A stretch of DNA of 64,000 nucleotides from Bradyrhizobium sp. Ghvi (GTDB lineage: Bacteria > Pseudomonadota > Alphaproteobacteria > Rhizobiales > Xanthobacteraceae), in the NCBI RefSeq assembly GCF_900115265.1, contig NZ_FOVU01000002.1, positions 852,785 through 916,784 on the forward strand, written 5' to 3'. Under the pieces are notes generated by a model. The model ran no database searches, was not told the DNA's origin, and saw nothing but the letters and a program-made list of their open reading frames with translations. Below are positions 6,728 through 16,827 of this stretch, piece after piece; position 1 is the first letter of the stretch, and each line of letters starts with the position of its first letter. A program made the position numbers and the translations under genes.

Positions 6728-7819
6728 TCAGCCGCGGGTGCGCGAGCGGATCATGAAGCTGTCGTAGGTATATTCGGCGACCTGCCACCACAGATACTCG
6801 TCGGAGCGGTAGGCCTGCATGGCGTCGATCGACTTCTTGAAGTCGGCGTTCTTGGCCGAGATCTCGCCCCACAGCTCGTTGGTCGCCTTGAGGCAGGCTT
6901 CCAGAACTTCGTTGGTGAAAGGACGAAGCTGGGTGCCGCCGGCGACCAGGCGCTTCAGCGCCGACGGGTTCTGCATGTCGTAGCGCGCGGCCATCCAGCT
7001 GTTGGCGTTGGCCGTCGCGTTGGTGAGGATCGCCTGGTAGTTCTTCGGCAGCGAATTCCACTTTTCCAGATTGGCGAAGGCATGGACCATCGGACCGCCT
7101 TCCCAGAAGCCCGGATAGTAATAGTACTTCGCAACCTTGGCGAAGCCGAGCTTCTCGTCATCGTAGGGGCCGACCCACTCGGCCGCGTCGATGGTGCCCT
7201 TTTCCAGCGCCGGATAGATGTCGCCGCCGCCGAGCTGCTGCGGCACCACGCCGACCTTCTGAAGCACCTGACCGGCGATGCCGCCGATGCGGAATTTCAA
7301 GCCGGACAGATCAGCAACGGTCTTGATCTCCTTGCGGAACCAGCCGCCCATCTGGGTGCCGGTATTGCCGCAGGCGAAGCCGATCACGTTCGACTTCTTG
7401 AAGAACTCGTTGCCGAGCTCCTGGCCGCCGCCCTGGTACCACCAGGAGTTCTGCTGGCGCGCGTTGAGGCCGAACGGCACCGACGCGTAGATCGCGAAGG
7501 TCGGGTCCTTGCCGACATAGTAGTACGAGACGGTGTGGCACATCTCGACGGTGCCGTTCGAGGTCGCATCGAGCGCCTGCAACGGCGGAACGATCTCGCC
7601 GCCGGCGAACACCTGGATCTGGAACTTGTTGTCGGTCATCTCGGCGACGTACTTCGCCACCTGCTCGCCACCGCCATAGATGGTGTCGAGCGACTTCGGG
7701 AAGCTCGACGTCATGCGCCACTTGATCTCGGGCGAGGACTGCGCAATCGCCGGCGAGGCCACCGCGGCTGATGCCGCCGCGCCCGCTGCCGACACTTTCA
7801 GAAAATCACGACGCTTCAT
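6728..7819 (-). CDS. TRAP transporter substrate-binding protein, TakP-like (copy 1)
   Basis: The product is 363 residues from the ATG at 7819, which has GGAGAG upstream and a twin-arginine-type signal (MKRRDFLK ... SPAIAQ). The frame extends upstream to 7903 without protein-like content. It shares the TakP-family blocks VFAGGEIVPPLQ, GNTGTQMGGWFRKEI, GDIYPALEKGTID and EWVGPYDDEKLGF with copy 2. Judged by eye, roughly 60 percent of positions are the same, so these are tandem paralogues that have diverged. The ligand is likely a 2-oxo acid or similar carboxylate. It also lacks neighbouring TRAP membrane subunits. Confidence 0.92.
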   Translation of the reverse strand: MKRRDFLKVSAAGAAASAAVASPAIAQSSPEIKWRMTSSFPKSLDTIYGGGEQVAKYVAEMTDNKFQIQVFAGGEIVPPLQALDATSNGTVEMCHTVSYYYVGKDPTFAIYASVPFGLNARQQNSWWYQGGGQELGNEFFKKSNVIGFACGNTGTQMGGWFRKEIKTVADLSGLKFRIGGIAGQVLQKVGVVPQQLGGGDIYPALEKGTIDAAEWVGPYDDEKLGFAKVAKYYYYPGFWEGGPMVHAFANLEKWNSLPKNYQAILTNATANANSWMAARYDMQNPSALKRLVAGGTQLRPFTNEVLEACLKATNELWGEISAKNADFKKSIDAMQAYRSDEYLWWQVAEYTYDSFMIRSRTRG

Positions 7820-8012
7820 CTTCAGGTCTCTCCTTGCTGGGGTGTTTCCCCTAACTTCCTCTCGACGGCCGCTCGTTCCGGCGACGCGATCCTGATGCGT
7901 CAAACCGAAGGGGCTTCGCTGCCGTGGCGTTTAACACGGAAGCCACTTGCGCGGAACGCGACAATGGCATGACGGGGGTCGACGAAAGTCGCATGTCCCC
8001 AGACATTGGGCT

Positions 8013-9152
8013 TCAAGCTGCTGCGATCACGCCCTTGAGCTGGTCGCGGACCTGACCCGCAATGGCGCGATAGATCGCCGCATGGGGGCCATCAGGCTCA
8101 CTGTCCACGACGGGATTGCCGGCGTCCGAAGTGGCACGAATCGCCATGTGCAGCGGAATTTCACCCAGGAACGGGACTCCGAGCTTTTCGGCCTCGTGGC
8201 GCGCCCCGCCATGGCCGAAGATGTCCGATTTCGTGCCGCAATGCGGGCACTGGAAATAGCTCATGTTCTCGACGATGCCGAGCACGGGCACATTGACCTT
8301 CCTGAACATGGCAAGTCCGCGCCGGGCGTCGATCAGGGACAGGTCCTGCGGGGTCGAGACGATGACGGCGCCCTTCAGCGGCACGTTTTGCGCCAGCGTG
8401 AGCTGGGCATCGCCGGTGCCCGGCGGCATGTCCACGACGAGCACGTCGAGCGTGCCCCACGCGACGTCGCGCAGCATCTGCGTCACCGCCGACATCACCA
8501 TCGGGCCGCGCCAGATCATCGCGGTCTCTTCCTCGACCAGGAAGCCGATCGACATGATGGCGAGGCCGAAACGCCGGAGCGGAATCATTTTTCGCTCGCC
8601 GTCCAGCTCCGGCTTCTCATGCAGGCCGGTCAGCCGCGGTACGGAGGGACCGTAGATGTCGGCATCGAGCAGCCCGACCTTGAGGCCGAGGTCGCGCAGC
8701 CCCAATGCCAGATTGAGCGCAGTGGTCGACTTGCCGACCCCGCCTTTGCCCGAAGCCACCGCGATGACGGCGGCGACGCCAGGAATTTCGGACTGCCGCG
8801 CCATCGGCGATTGGGCGCCGCCCTGCGCCGGCGGCTTGTGGGCATGGGCCGGCTGCACGCCGGGCGTGCCGCGGCTTGGTTGCGGGGGCGGCGGCGCGGA
8901 GCCCGGCTTGCGCTCGGCCGTCAGGGCCACCATCGCCGTGGTGACGCCAGGAATCGCGCGCACGGCGGTCTCAGCCTCGGCGCGGACCGACTCCCAGGCC
9001 CGCGCCTCGGCGGCATCGACATTGATCGAGAAGAAGACCTTGCCATCGGAGGCGCTGATCGCGCTCAGCACGTTGGCGTTGGTGAGCGCGACCCCACGGG
9101 GCGACTTGATTTTGGCGAGGCTGTCGAGAACCTGTTGCTGCGTCACGCTCAA
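8013..9152 (-). CDS. mrp: Mrp/NBP35-family iron-sulfur carrier ATPase
   Basis: The product is 379 residues. It has an N-terminal MIP18-like domain (about 1-80), a Pro/Gly/Gln-rich linker (about 82-118) and a ParA-like ATPase domain with the deviant P-loop GKGGVGKS at 135-142, a DADIYGPS block and a CPHC pair that in this family holds a bridging Fe-S cluster between two subunits. It is expected to assemble and transfer [4Fe-4S] clusters in the cytoplasm. The TTG at 9152 is chosen because AGGAG lies 7 bases before it; GTG at 9146 is the alternative. A palindromic repeat sits immediately upstream. Confidence 0.92.
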   Translation of the reverse strand: MSVTQQQVLDSLAKIKSPRGVALTNANVLSAISASDGKVFFSINVDAAEARAWESVRAEAETAVRAIPGVTTAMVALTAERKPGSAPPPPQPSRGTPGVQPAHAHKPPAQGGAQSPMARQSEIPGVAAVIAVASGKGGVGKSTTALNLALGLRDLGLKVGLLDADIYGPSVPRLTGLHEKPELDGERKMIPLRRFGLAIMSIGFLVEEETAMIWRGPMVMSAVTQMLRDVAWGTLDVLVVDMPPGTGDAQLTLAQNVPLKGAVIVSTPQDLSLIDARRGLAMFRKVNVPVLGIVENMSYFQCPHCGTKSDIFGHGGARHEAEKLGVPFLGEIPLHMAIRATSDAGNPVVDSEPDGPHAAIYRAIAGQVRDQLKGVIAAA

Positions 9153-9168
9153 AGCGCATCTCCTGGAG

Positions 9169-9221
9169 TAGAGCATGATCCGGAAAAATGTGGTGCGGTC
9201 TTCCGGTCAGATCATGCTCAA
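9169..9221. repeat. Rhizobial GAGCATGATC palindromic intergenic repeat
   Basis: Perfect 10-base arms GAGCATGATC (9171-9180) and GATCATGCTC (9210-9219) enclose a second pair CCGGAA (9180-9185) and TTCCGG (9201-9206). This is the layout of a short palindromic element that I recall as common between genes in Bradyrhizobium and other Rhizobiales. It overlaps the 5' leader of mrp. Confidence 0.7.
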
Positions 9222-9261
9222 GACTTGAGGATGCCCCATTAGAGCGGAAACGGCCAAAAGG

Positions 9262-9699
9262 CTACTGCCTGCCGATATCGTCAGCCATCTCCGCGGGCGC
9301 CGCCCCCTGCTCCTGGGCTGCTTCGTAATTGAGCTCGATCATGACCCCGTTGGGATCGTGGACGAAGATCTGCCAGAGGTCCCCGCCAGGCACCTGTCGG
9401 GAGTCGAATGTCATGCCTTTGGACGCCAGCCGCTGCTTCATGCCCTCGAAGCCGCGGCTGACGAAGGCGACGTGGTGGACAACGCCGGAATCCGGCTTTT
9501 GTGGCTCGGAGGTCGGAGAAATATCGACGAGGTGAACCACCGGCTTGCCCTCGCTGTACATCCAGGCCCCCGGGAAGGCGAAATTCGGCCGGGCACCTTT
9601 TTCCAGGCCCAGCACGTCCTCGTAGAAGCGGACCGTCTCGGCCAGTTTCCGGGTCCGGATGTTGAAATGATCGAGCACACCGACACTCACGCCGCCCAT
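9262..9699 (-). CDS. VOC-family protein (glyoxalase/dioxygenase fold)
   Basis: The 145-residue protein consists of one vicinal-oxygen-chelate domain. It opens with GVLDHFNIRTRKLAETVRFYEDVLGL, has VVHLVDI and VVHHVAF strands with a metal-ligand type His, and ends with DPNGVMIELNY, in which the Glu is the usual ligand. These features fit a metal-dependent lyase, isomerase or extradiol-type dioxygenase of small size, but the substrate is not evident. The gene is a single unit convergent with none of its neighbours and follows mrp on the same strand. Confidence 0.85.
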   Translation of the reverse strand: MGGVSVGVLDHFNIRTRKLAETVRFYEDVLGLEKGARPNFAFPGAWMYSEGKPVVHLVDISPTSEPQKPDSGVVHHVAFVSRGFEGMKQRLASKGMTFDSRQVPGGDLWQIFVHDPNGVMIELNYEAAQEQGAAPAEMADDIGRQ

Positions 9700-9889
9700 C
9701 GCCTTTGCTCCCTTGTTTTGAAGTCCTTGAAGTCGGCCATCCTAGCACAGGGGGCCGCCAAACGAAGCCGTTGCCCTCCGCTCTCAAGGGTTTATGGTGC
9801 GCCCGTCCGCTCCCGGCGGAACCCTAAATATCCCGGCTGGGCGCCCCTCGCCCGGCTGCAACCGTAAAACTCAAGCTACGGACACAGAC

Positions 9890-10762
9890 ATGGCTAAAGT
9901 CGCTTTCCTCGGTCTCGGTGTCATGGGCTTCCCCATGGCCGGACACCTCGTGAAAAAAGGGGGCCATGAGGTCACCGTCTACAACCGCACCGCGGCCAAG
10001 GCGAAGGAATGGGCGGACAAGTTCGGCGGCAAGACAGCGGCCACCCCGAAGGCCGCTGCCGAAGGCCAGGATTTCGTGATGTGCTGCGTTGGCAATGACA
10101 ACGATTTGCGCGCGGTCACGATCGGCCCCGACGGCGCCTTTGCCGGCATGAAGAAGGGTGCGACCTTCGTCGACCACACGACCGCTTCCGCCGAAGTCGC
10201 GCGCGAACTGGACGCGGCCGCGACCAAGGGCGGCTTCAGGTTCGTCGACGCGCCCGTCTCCGGCGGCCAGGCCGGCGCCGAGAACGGCGTGCTGACAGTG
10301 ATGTGCGGCGGTGCGCAGGACGCCTATGCCGGCGCCGAGCCGATCATCACGGGCGCCTATGCGCGGATGTGCAAATTGCTTGGGCCTGCCGGAAGCGGCC
10401 AGCTGACCAAGATGGTCAATCAGATCTGCATCGCCGGCCTCGTGCAGGGCCTGTCCGAGGGTATCCATTTCGCCCAGAAGAGCGGCCTCGACGTCGCCGC
10501 CGTGATCGAAACCATCTCCAAGGGCGCTGCGCAGTCGTGGCAGATGGAGAACCGCTACAAGACCATGAACGAGGGCAAGTACGATTTCGGCTTCGCCGTC
10601 GAATGGATGCGCAAGGATCTCTCGATCTCACTGGCCGAAGCCCGCCGCAATGGCGCTAACCTGCCCGTGACCGCGCTGGTCGATCAGTTCTATTCCGAGG
10701 TCGAGAAGATGGGCGGCAAGCGCTGGGACACCTCCAGCCTGCTCGCGCGTCTGTCGCGCTGA
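9890..10762 (+). CDS. Beta-hydroxyacid dehydrogenase (3-hydroxyisobutyrate dehydrogenase family)
   Basis: The product is 290 residues from the ATG at 9890; the frame is open from 9794 without protein-like content. An N-terminal Rossmann domain has GLGVMG at 8-13. The DAPVSGGQAGAENG substrate motif follows, then GSGQLTKMVNQ with the catalytic lysine, and an all-helical C-terminal domain. These define the beta-hydroxyacid dehydrogenase family, which oxidises 3-hydroxyisobutyrate, tartronate semialdehyde and similar compounds with NAD(P). The exact substrate is open. The antiporter gene follows after 23 bases, but the products share no obvious pathway. Confidence 0.9.
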   Translation: MAKVAFLGLGVMGFPMAGHLVKKGGHEVTVYNRTAAKAKEWADKFGGKTAATPKAAAEGQDFVMCCVGNDNDLRAVTIGPDGAFAGMKKGATFVDHTTASAEVARELDAAATKGGFRFVDAPVSGGQAGAENGVLTVMCGGAQDAYAGAEPIITGAYARMCKLLGPAGSGQLTKMVNQICIAGLVQGLSEGIHFAQKSGLDVAAVIETISKGAAQSWQMENRYKTMNEGKYDFGFAVEWMRKDLSISLAEARRNGANLPVTALVDQFYSEVEKMGGKRWDTSSLLARLSR

Positions 10763-10785
10763 CGTCTGACCAAGCCGTTGCTGCC

Positions 10786-12063
10786 GTGCTGATCGCGATC
10801 GCCGCAATCTTCGTCCTCGCCTACGCGGCGATCGCGCTCGAACACCCCATCGGGGTCAACAAGAGCGCCTCCGCGCTGCTCGCCGCAGGCCTGCTCTGGA
10901 CCGTCTATGCGGTCGCGACCGGCGACCACGCTCTCGTCGGGCGCCAGCTCGACGAATCGGTCGGCGCCACCGCGCAGATCGTGTTCTTCCTGATCGGGGC
11001 GATGACCATCGTCGAGGTGATCGACGCCCATGACGGCTTCGAAGTCATCACTTCCCTGATCCGCACCACGAGCCAGGTGGCACTGATCTGGCTGATCGGC
11101 TTCGTGACGTTCTTCCTGAGCTCGATCCTGGACAATCTGACGACCACCATCGTCATGGTCGCACTGATCCAGAAGCTGATCGCCCGTCGCGAGGACCGGC
11201 TGCTGTTCGCCTCCCTGATCGTGATCGCCGCCAATGCGGGCGGCGCGTGGACCGTGATCGGCGACGTCACCACGACCATGCTGTGGATCGGCGGCAATAT
11301 CTCGCCGGTGAAGATCATGGGCGCCGTGTTCCTGCCTTCGCTGCTCAATCTGCTCGTTCCGCTCGTCTTCGTCAGCTTCTCGCTCAAGGGCAAGACCATC
11401 GCAGCGCCGCCGAAGGACGATGGACTGCTGGCCGTCGACCGGTTCGAGCGCAATTTGATGTTCTATCTCGGCCTCGGCACGTTGATCGCGGTGCCCGCGT
11501 TCAAGGCGGCGACGCATCTGGCGCCCTTCATGGGCATCCTGTTCGGGCTCGGCGTGCTGTGGCTGGTCGGCGAGATCATGCATCGCCACAAGGACGAGCA
11601 TGTACGCCAGCCGCTCACGCTGGTGCACGCGCTGACGCGGATCGACATGGGCTCGGTGGTGTTCTTCGTCGGCATCCTGCTCGCGGTCGCCTGCCTCGAA
11701 CATGCCGGCCTGCTGTCGATGCTGGCGCGCTGGCTGGATGCCGTGATCGGCCGGCAGGACGTCATCGTCGTCGTGCTCGGCCTGCTCAGCGCCGTCATCG
11801 ACAACGTACCGCTGGTCGCCGCAACCATGGGAATGTACGACCTCGGGCATTATCCGCCGGACAGCTTCATCTGGGAATTCATTGCCTATTGCGCCGGCAC
11901 CGGCGGCTCGATCCTGATCATCGGATCGGCCGCAGGCGTCGCCGCCATGGGGCTCGAGCGGATCGACTTCCTCTGGTACGCCCGCCGCATCGCAGTGCCG
12001 GCGCTCGCGGGGTACCTGGCGGGTGCCGTGGTCTACGTCGCGCAGCATGCGTGGATGCACTGA
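10786..12063 (+). CDS. NhaD-like sodium:proton antiporter
   Basis: The 425-residue integral membrane protein has about eleven or twelve hydrophobic segments over its length. The sequence fits the NhaD/ArsB ion transporter superfamily. The first discontinuous helix region has FFLSSILDNLTTTIVMVAL, and the mirrored second copy has LLSAVIDNVPLVAATMGMY; the paired SxxxDN motifs are the ion-binding signature of NhaD. It is expected to export Na+ in exchange for H+ across the inner membrane. The start is GTG at 10786; a TTG two codons earlier is possible. It probably shares a transcript with the dehydrogenase before it. Confidence 0.88.
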   Translation: MLIAIAAIFVLAYAAIALEHPIGVNKSASALLAAGLLWTVYAVATGDHALVGRQLDESVGATAQIVFFLIGAMTIVEVIDAHDGFEVITSLIRTTSQVALIWLIGFVTFFLSSILDNLTTTIVMVALIQKLIARREDRLLFASLIVIAANAGGAWTVIGDVTTTMLWIGGNISPVKIMGAVFLPSLLNLLVPLVFVSFSLKGKTIAAPPKDDGLLAVDRFERNLMFYLGLGTLIAVPAFKAATHLAPFMGILFGLGVLWLVGEIMHRHKDEHVRQPLTLVHALTRIDMGSVVFFVGILLAVACLEHAGLLSMLARWLDAVIGRQDVIVVVLGLLSAVIDNVPLVAATMGMYDLGHYPPDSFIWEFIAYCAGTGGSILIIGSAAGVAAMGLERIDFLWYARRIAVPALAGYLAGAVVYVAQHAWMH

Positions 12064-12086
12064 GCACCGGCGTGCGCAGCGCCGGA

Positions 12087-12102
12087 TTAACGCCCGGTTA
12101 AC
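12087..12102 (+). promoter_or_regulatory. CtrA-type binding site TTAA-N7-TTAAC
   Basis: TTAA at 12087-12090 and TTAAC at 12098-12102 are separated by exactly seven bases, which is the full CtrA consensus of alphaproteobacteria. It lies about 100 bases before the start of a PleC/PdhS-like kinase gene, where a promoter is expected. A separate perfect inverted repeat, CCTTAAG...CTTAAGG (12117-12136), follows it. Confidence 0.6.
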
Positions 12103-12203
12103 GTAATTTTTTAGCTCCTTAAGTCACCTCTTAAGGATTTCTTGCCAGAGATAGACAATGCAGAAGGCCCGCGTCCGACGTGGGCAGGAATCGTTGTTGC
12201 CTG

Positions 12204-13799
<1,596 letters not shown>

Positions 13800-13843
13800 C
13801 GAGATGCTTGCAGATATGCCCGACGATCCCTCACTATGTCCGT

Positions 13844-14047
13844 ATGAGCAAAGAAACGCCGTGCGTCGCCGTCTGCATGATCGACCCCAGAACCAAGCTT
13901 TGCTTCGGCTGCGGCCGCACGTTGCCGGAGATCGCGCGCTGGCACGCAATGGAGAGCGCGGAACGGCTCTCCGTCATGGCGCAGCTCGCTGCGCGCATGG
14001 CGGACGCAGGCTTGCAGCCGGTCGCGGGATCGCCGAAACGCCTCTAA
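13844..14047 (+). CDS. DUF1289 small cysteine protein
   Basis: The product is 67 residues from the ATG at 13844; the frame is open to 13808. Four cysteines at 7, 11, 20 and 23 form the CxxxC...CxGC pattern of DUF1289, followed by the family-typical RTLPEIARWHAMS-like helix. The spacing suggests a metal or Fe-S site; the biochemical role of the family is not established to my knowledge. It is the middle gene of a plus-strand run between the histidine kinase (44 bases before) and the aspartic protease (28 bases after). Confidence 0.85.
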   Translation: MSKETPCVAVCMIDPRTKLCFGCGRTLPEIARWHAMESAERLSVMAQLAARMADAGLQPVAGSPKRL

Positions 14048-14075
14048 CCTCCAAGCTTGCAATCGGAGGCGAACA

Positions 14076-14636
14076 ATGATCCGCTTCCTGCTCGTTCTCT
14101 CCATACTTGCGGGTACGGCAGGCGCCGTTGTCGCCTACGGCGATCCCGACCAAATCGCGCGCGCCAGCCACAAGGTCTCGCACATGCTGCGTGGACCGGC
14201 TGCATCGCCTGCGCCGGCTCCAGCCGTGCAGATCCAGCGCGGCCAGGGTGGCGAGTTCGCGCTGCGTGCCAAGATCAACGGCGTCACGGCGCCCATGGTG
14301 ATCGACACCGGCGCCACCTCCGTCGTGCTGACGTGGGAAACCGCGAAGGCGATCGGGTTGCCGCTGGAGATGCTGGAATACGACGTCGATCTCGAAACTG
14401 CCGGCGGCCATACCAAGGCGGCGCGGCTCACACTCGATCGTCTCGCGGTCGGTCATCTCGTCGAGAAATCAGTACCGGCGCTCGTCGTCCAGCGCGGGCA
14501 GATGAAGACCAATCTGCTCGGCATGAGCTTCCTCGATCGCCTGGAGAGCTGGGGCGTGCGCTCGGACACGCTGATGCTCACAGGCTATCCCGAGCTCCAG
14601 AGCAGCCATCGCCGCTCGCGTACGGCCGTCGATTGA
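14076..14636 (+). CDS. Retropepsin-like aspartic protease, membrane-anchored (TIGR02281 type)
   Basis: The 186-residue protein has one N-terminal hydrophobic segment (about 3-21), a Pro/Ala-rich linker, and a single aspartic protease domain with the catalytic triad DTGATS at Asp77 and a later LLGMSFLDRL motif. Such clan AA proteins work as dimers, each chain giving one aspartate. The anchor places the domain in the periplasm. It follows the DUF1289 gene closely and probably shares its transcript. Substrates of this family in alphaproteobacteria are unknown. Confidence 0.88.
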   Translation: MIRFLLVLSILAGTAGAVVAYGDPDQIARASHKVSHMLRGPAASPAPAPAVQIQRGQGGEFALRAKINGVTAPMVIDTGATSVVLTWETAKAIGLPLEMLEYDVDLETAGGHTKAARLTLDRLAVGHLVEKSVPALVVQRGQMKTNLLGMSFLDRLESWGVRSDTLMLTGYPELQSSHRRSRTAVD

Positions 14637-14695
14637 GGCGCGAGCGGTCGGTCGAAGGTTAGCGGTCCGCTTCCAGCAACCGTCTATCGCCAGTG

Positions 14696-15478
14696 CTAGT
14701 GGTTTGCCGTGCCAGGCTCCGCCATCTTGCGGTGCTGCTTGGCCAGCATCTCGTTCGGCGTAACGTTGGCGACCGCAGTCTGGATCTTGTTCTTGAGCCC
14801 GGTGACGATGTCGGCGTCCCCACGCTGCATCGCATCGAAGCCGGCCTTGGCGACATCGTAGGCGCCGTCCTTCTTCTCGGTGCCGACCTTGGTGTCCATC
14901 ATCTCGGCGCGGCGGAAGAACTCGGTTTCGGTGGCACCGGGCATCAGGCAGGTCACGGTGACGCCACTGTCGCGCAGTTCCTCGCGGAGCGCGAACGAGA
15001 ATGAATCCAGGAAAGCCTTGCTGGCGTTGTAGACTGCTTGAAAGCTGCCCGGTGTGAAGCCCGCGATCGAACCTGTGATCAGGATGCGTCCGGACTGGCG
15101 GCGCAGCATCTCGTTGCCGGCGCGGTGGATCAGATAGAGCGTGCCGGTGATGTTCGTGTCGATGATGCGCCTGACGCGCTGGAAGTCCTGATCGAGAAAC
15201 GCCTTCCCGAGGCCGACGCCGGCGTTGGCCAGCAGAGCATCAATCTGCCGGTCCCCGACCACGGCGCAGAGCTTGTCGACACCTTCGGCCGTGGCAAGAT
15301 CGGCCTCGACCGGTTCGACGTTGACGCCGAGCCTGCGCAGATCGACGGCGACCCGCTCGATCGCGGGCTCGTCCGCCGCGATGACAAGGTTGAATCCGGC
15401 TTGGGCGCAGCATCTTGCGAGTTCCAGGCCGATCCCGGTGGAGGCGCCGGTGACGACGGCGAGTTGATTGGCGGGCAT
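14696..15478 (-). CDS. Short-chain dehydrogenase/reductase
   Basis: The product is 260 residues from the ATG at 15478; the frame continues upstream to 15769 without protein-like content. The nucleotide-binding motif is TGASTGIG at 10-17, the NAG motif appears as LANAGVG, and the active-site YxxxK appears as YNASK, with a Ser in ITGSIAG before it. This is a classical SDR that should use NAD(P)(H). The C-terminal part (EFFRRAEMMDTKVG, then EMLAKQHRKMAEPG) resembles SDRs often annotated as oxidoreductases of unknown substrate. It is divergent from the zinc alcohol dehydrogenase gene, 162 bases away. Confidence 0.9.
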   Translation of the reverse strand: MPANQLAVVTGASTGIGLELARCCAQAGFNLVIAADEPAIERVAVDLRRLGVNVEPVEADLATAEGVDKLCAVVGDRQIDALLANAGVGLGKAFLDQDFQRVRRIIDTNITGTLYLIHRAGNEMLRRQSGRILITGSIAGFTPGSFQAVYNASKAFLDSFSFALREELRDSGVTVTCLMPGATETEFFRRAEMMDTKVGTEKKDGAYDVAKAGFDAMQRGDADIVTGLKNKIQTAVANVTPNEMLAKQHRKMAEPGTANH

Positions 15479-15640
15479 GGGACGTATCCTCGAGGTTGAG
15501 CTGATCACGCCCAATCGCTGCCCTGCGCTCTCGTTCCTATTGCGCGATCCGGTGCAGTGCGAAGAATTTGCGCGCGACGATAGCAACCATCGTTCATTCC
15601 TGGACTTAGGATGGCAGCTGTTAGGTCCGGAGGATCGAAG

Positions 15641-16816
15641 ATGAAGGCGCTGGTTTGGCACGGCAAGGAGGATATCAGGTGCGACACCGTCACCGACCCG
15701 GAGATTCAGGATCCGCGCGATGCCATTATCAAGGTCTCGAGCTGCGCCATCTGCGGCTCCGACCTGCACTTATTTCATAATTTCATCCCGGGCATGATGC
15801 CCGGCGACATCATGGGCCACGAGACCATGGGCGAAGTGGTCGAGGTCGGCTCAGGCGTTGATGGCAAGCTGAAGAAGGGCGACCGCATCGTCGTGCCCTT
15901 TACGATCATCTGCGGCGAATGCGACCAGTGCAAGCGCGGCAATTTTTCGGTCTGCGAGACCACCAACCGCAAACGGCACCTCGCCGAGAAAGTGTTCGGC
16001 CATTCCTGCGCCGGCCTGTTCGGCTATACCCATCTGACCGGCGGCTATCCTGGCGGCCAGGCCGAATATCTCCGCGTGCCCTTTGCCGACGCGACCCACA
16101 TCAAGGTTCCCGCCGGCATCCCCGACGAGCAGTTGCTGTTCCTCAGCGACATCTTCCCGACCGGCTGGCAAGCGGCCGTGCAATGCGACATCGAGCCGAC
16201 CGACACGGTCGCGATCTGGGGCTGCGGCCCCGTCGGACAGATGGCCATCCGCAGCGCCGTTCTGCTGGGAGCCAATCAGGTGATTGCGATCGACTGCCTG
16301 CCGGAGCGGCTCAGCATGGCGGAAGCCGGCGGCGCCACCACCATCAATTTCGAGACCGAAAGCGTGGTGGAGCGGCTGAACGAGCTCACCGACGGCAAGG
16401 GCCCGGAAAAGTGCATCGACTGCGCCGGCATGGAATCGCATGTGATGGCTTCGCAGCCGGACACGCTGCTCGATCGCGCCAAGCAGATGGTGATGCTGGA
16501 AAGCGACCGGCCGCATGTGCTGCGCGAAATGATCTATGTCTGCCGGCCCGGCGGCATCATCTCCGTTCCCGGCGTCTATAGCGGCTTCTCCGACAAGATT
16601 CCGATGGGCGCCTTCATGAACAAGGGCCTGACGATGCGGACCGGCCAGACCCACGTCAACCGCTGGACCGACGATCTGCTTCGCCGCATCGAGGAAGGCG
16701 AGATCGATCCGTCCTTCGTCATCACCCATACCGTCCCGCTGAGCCAGGGACCGGAGATGTACCAGGTGTTTCGCGACAAGCGCGATTCCTGCGTCAAGGT
16801 CGTGCTGAGGCCCTGA
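15641..16816 (+). CDS. Zinc-dependent alcohol dehydrogenase, formaldehyde dehydrogenase-like
   Basis: The product is 391 residues from the ATG at 15641, with GGAGG 7 bases upstream. It has a GroES-like domain with catalytic zinc ligands Cys38 and His60-Glu61 (GHETMGEVVEVG), structural zinc cysteines 91, 94, 97 and 105, and a Rossmann domain with WGCGPVGQMA. The long insertion (FGYTHLTGGYPGGQAEYLRVP) and length fit the glutathione-independent formaldehyde dehydrogenase subgroup of medium-chain dehydrogenases. It is followed after 11 bases by a small membrane protein gene and then by a GH13 gene. The neighbours suggest a stress-related unit and not a catabolic pathway. Confidence 0.92.
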   Translation: MKALVWHGKEDIRCDTVTDPEIQDPRDAIIKVSSCAICGSDLHLFHNFIPGMMPGDIMGHETMGEVVEVGSGVDGKLKKGDRIVVPFTIICGECDQCKRGNFSVCETTNRKRHLAEKVFGHSCAGLFGYTHLTGGYPGGQAEYLRVPFADATHIKVPAGIPDEQLLFLSDIFPTGWQAAVQCDIEPTDTVAIWGCGPVGQMAIRSAVLLGANQVIAIDCLPERLSMAEAGGATTINFETESVVERLNELTDGKGPEKCIDCAGMESHVMASQPDTLLDRAKQMVMLESDRPHVLREMIYVCRPGGIISVPGVYSGFSDKIPMGAFMNKGLTMRTGQTHVNRWTDDLLRRIEEGEIDPSFVITHTVPLSQGPEMYQVFRDKRDSCVKVVLRP

Positions 16817-16827
16817 AGGAGCAAGCC

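Noticed and set aside
10690..12060. 456-codon open frame on the minus strand opposite the NhaD-like gene
   Set aside because: The frame is rich in His, Asp, Gln and Arg and lacks any domain pattern. It mirrors a strongly coding plus-strand gene with membrane helices. High GC content produces such antisense frames.
12067..12112. Rho-independent terminator after the NhaD-like gene
   Set aside because: CCGGCG/CGCCGG can pair, but the T-run lies about 20 bases further on, beyond the CtrA-like site. It is not a standard terminator.
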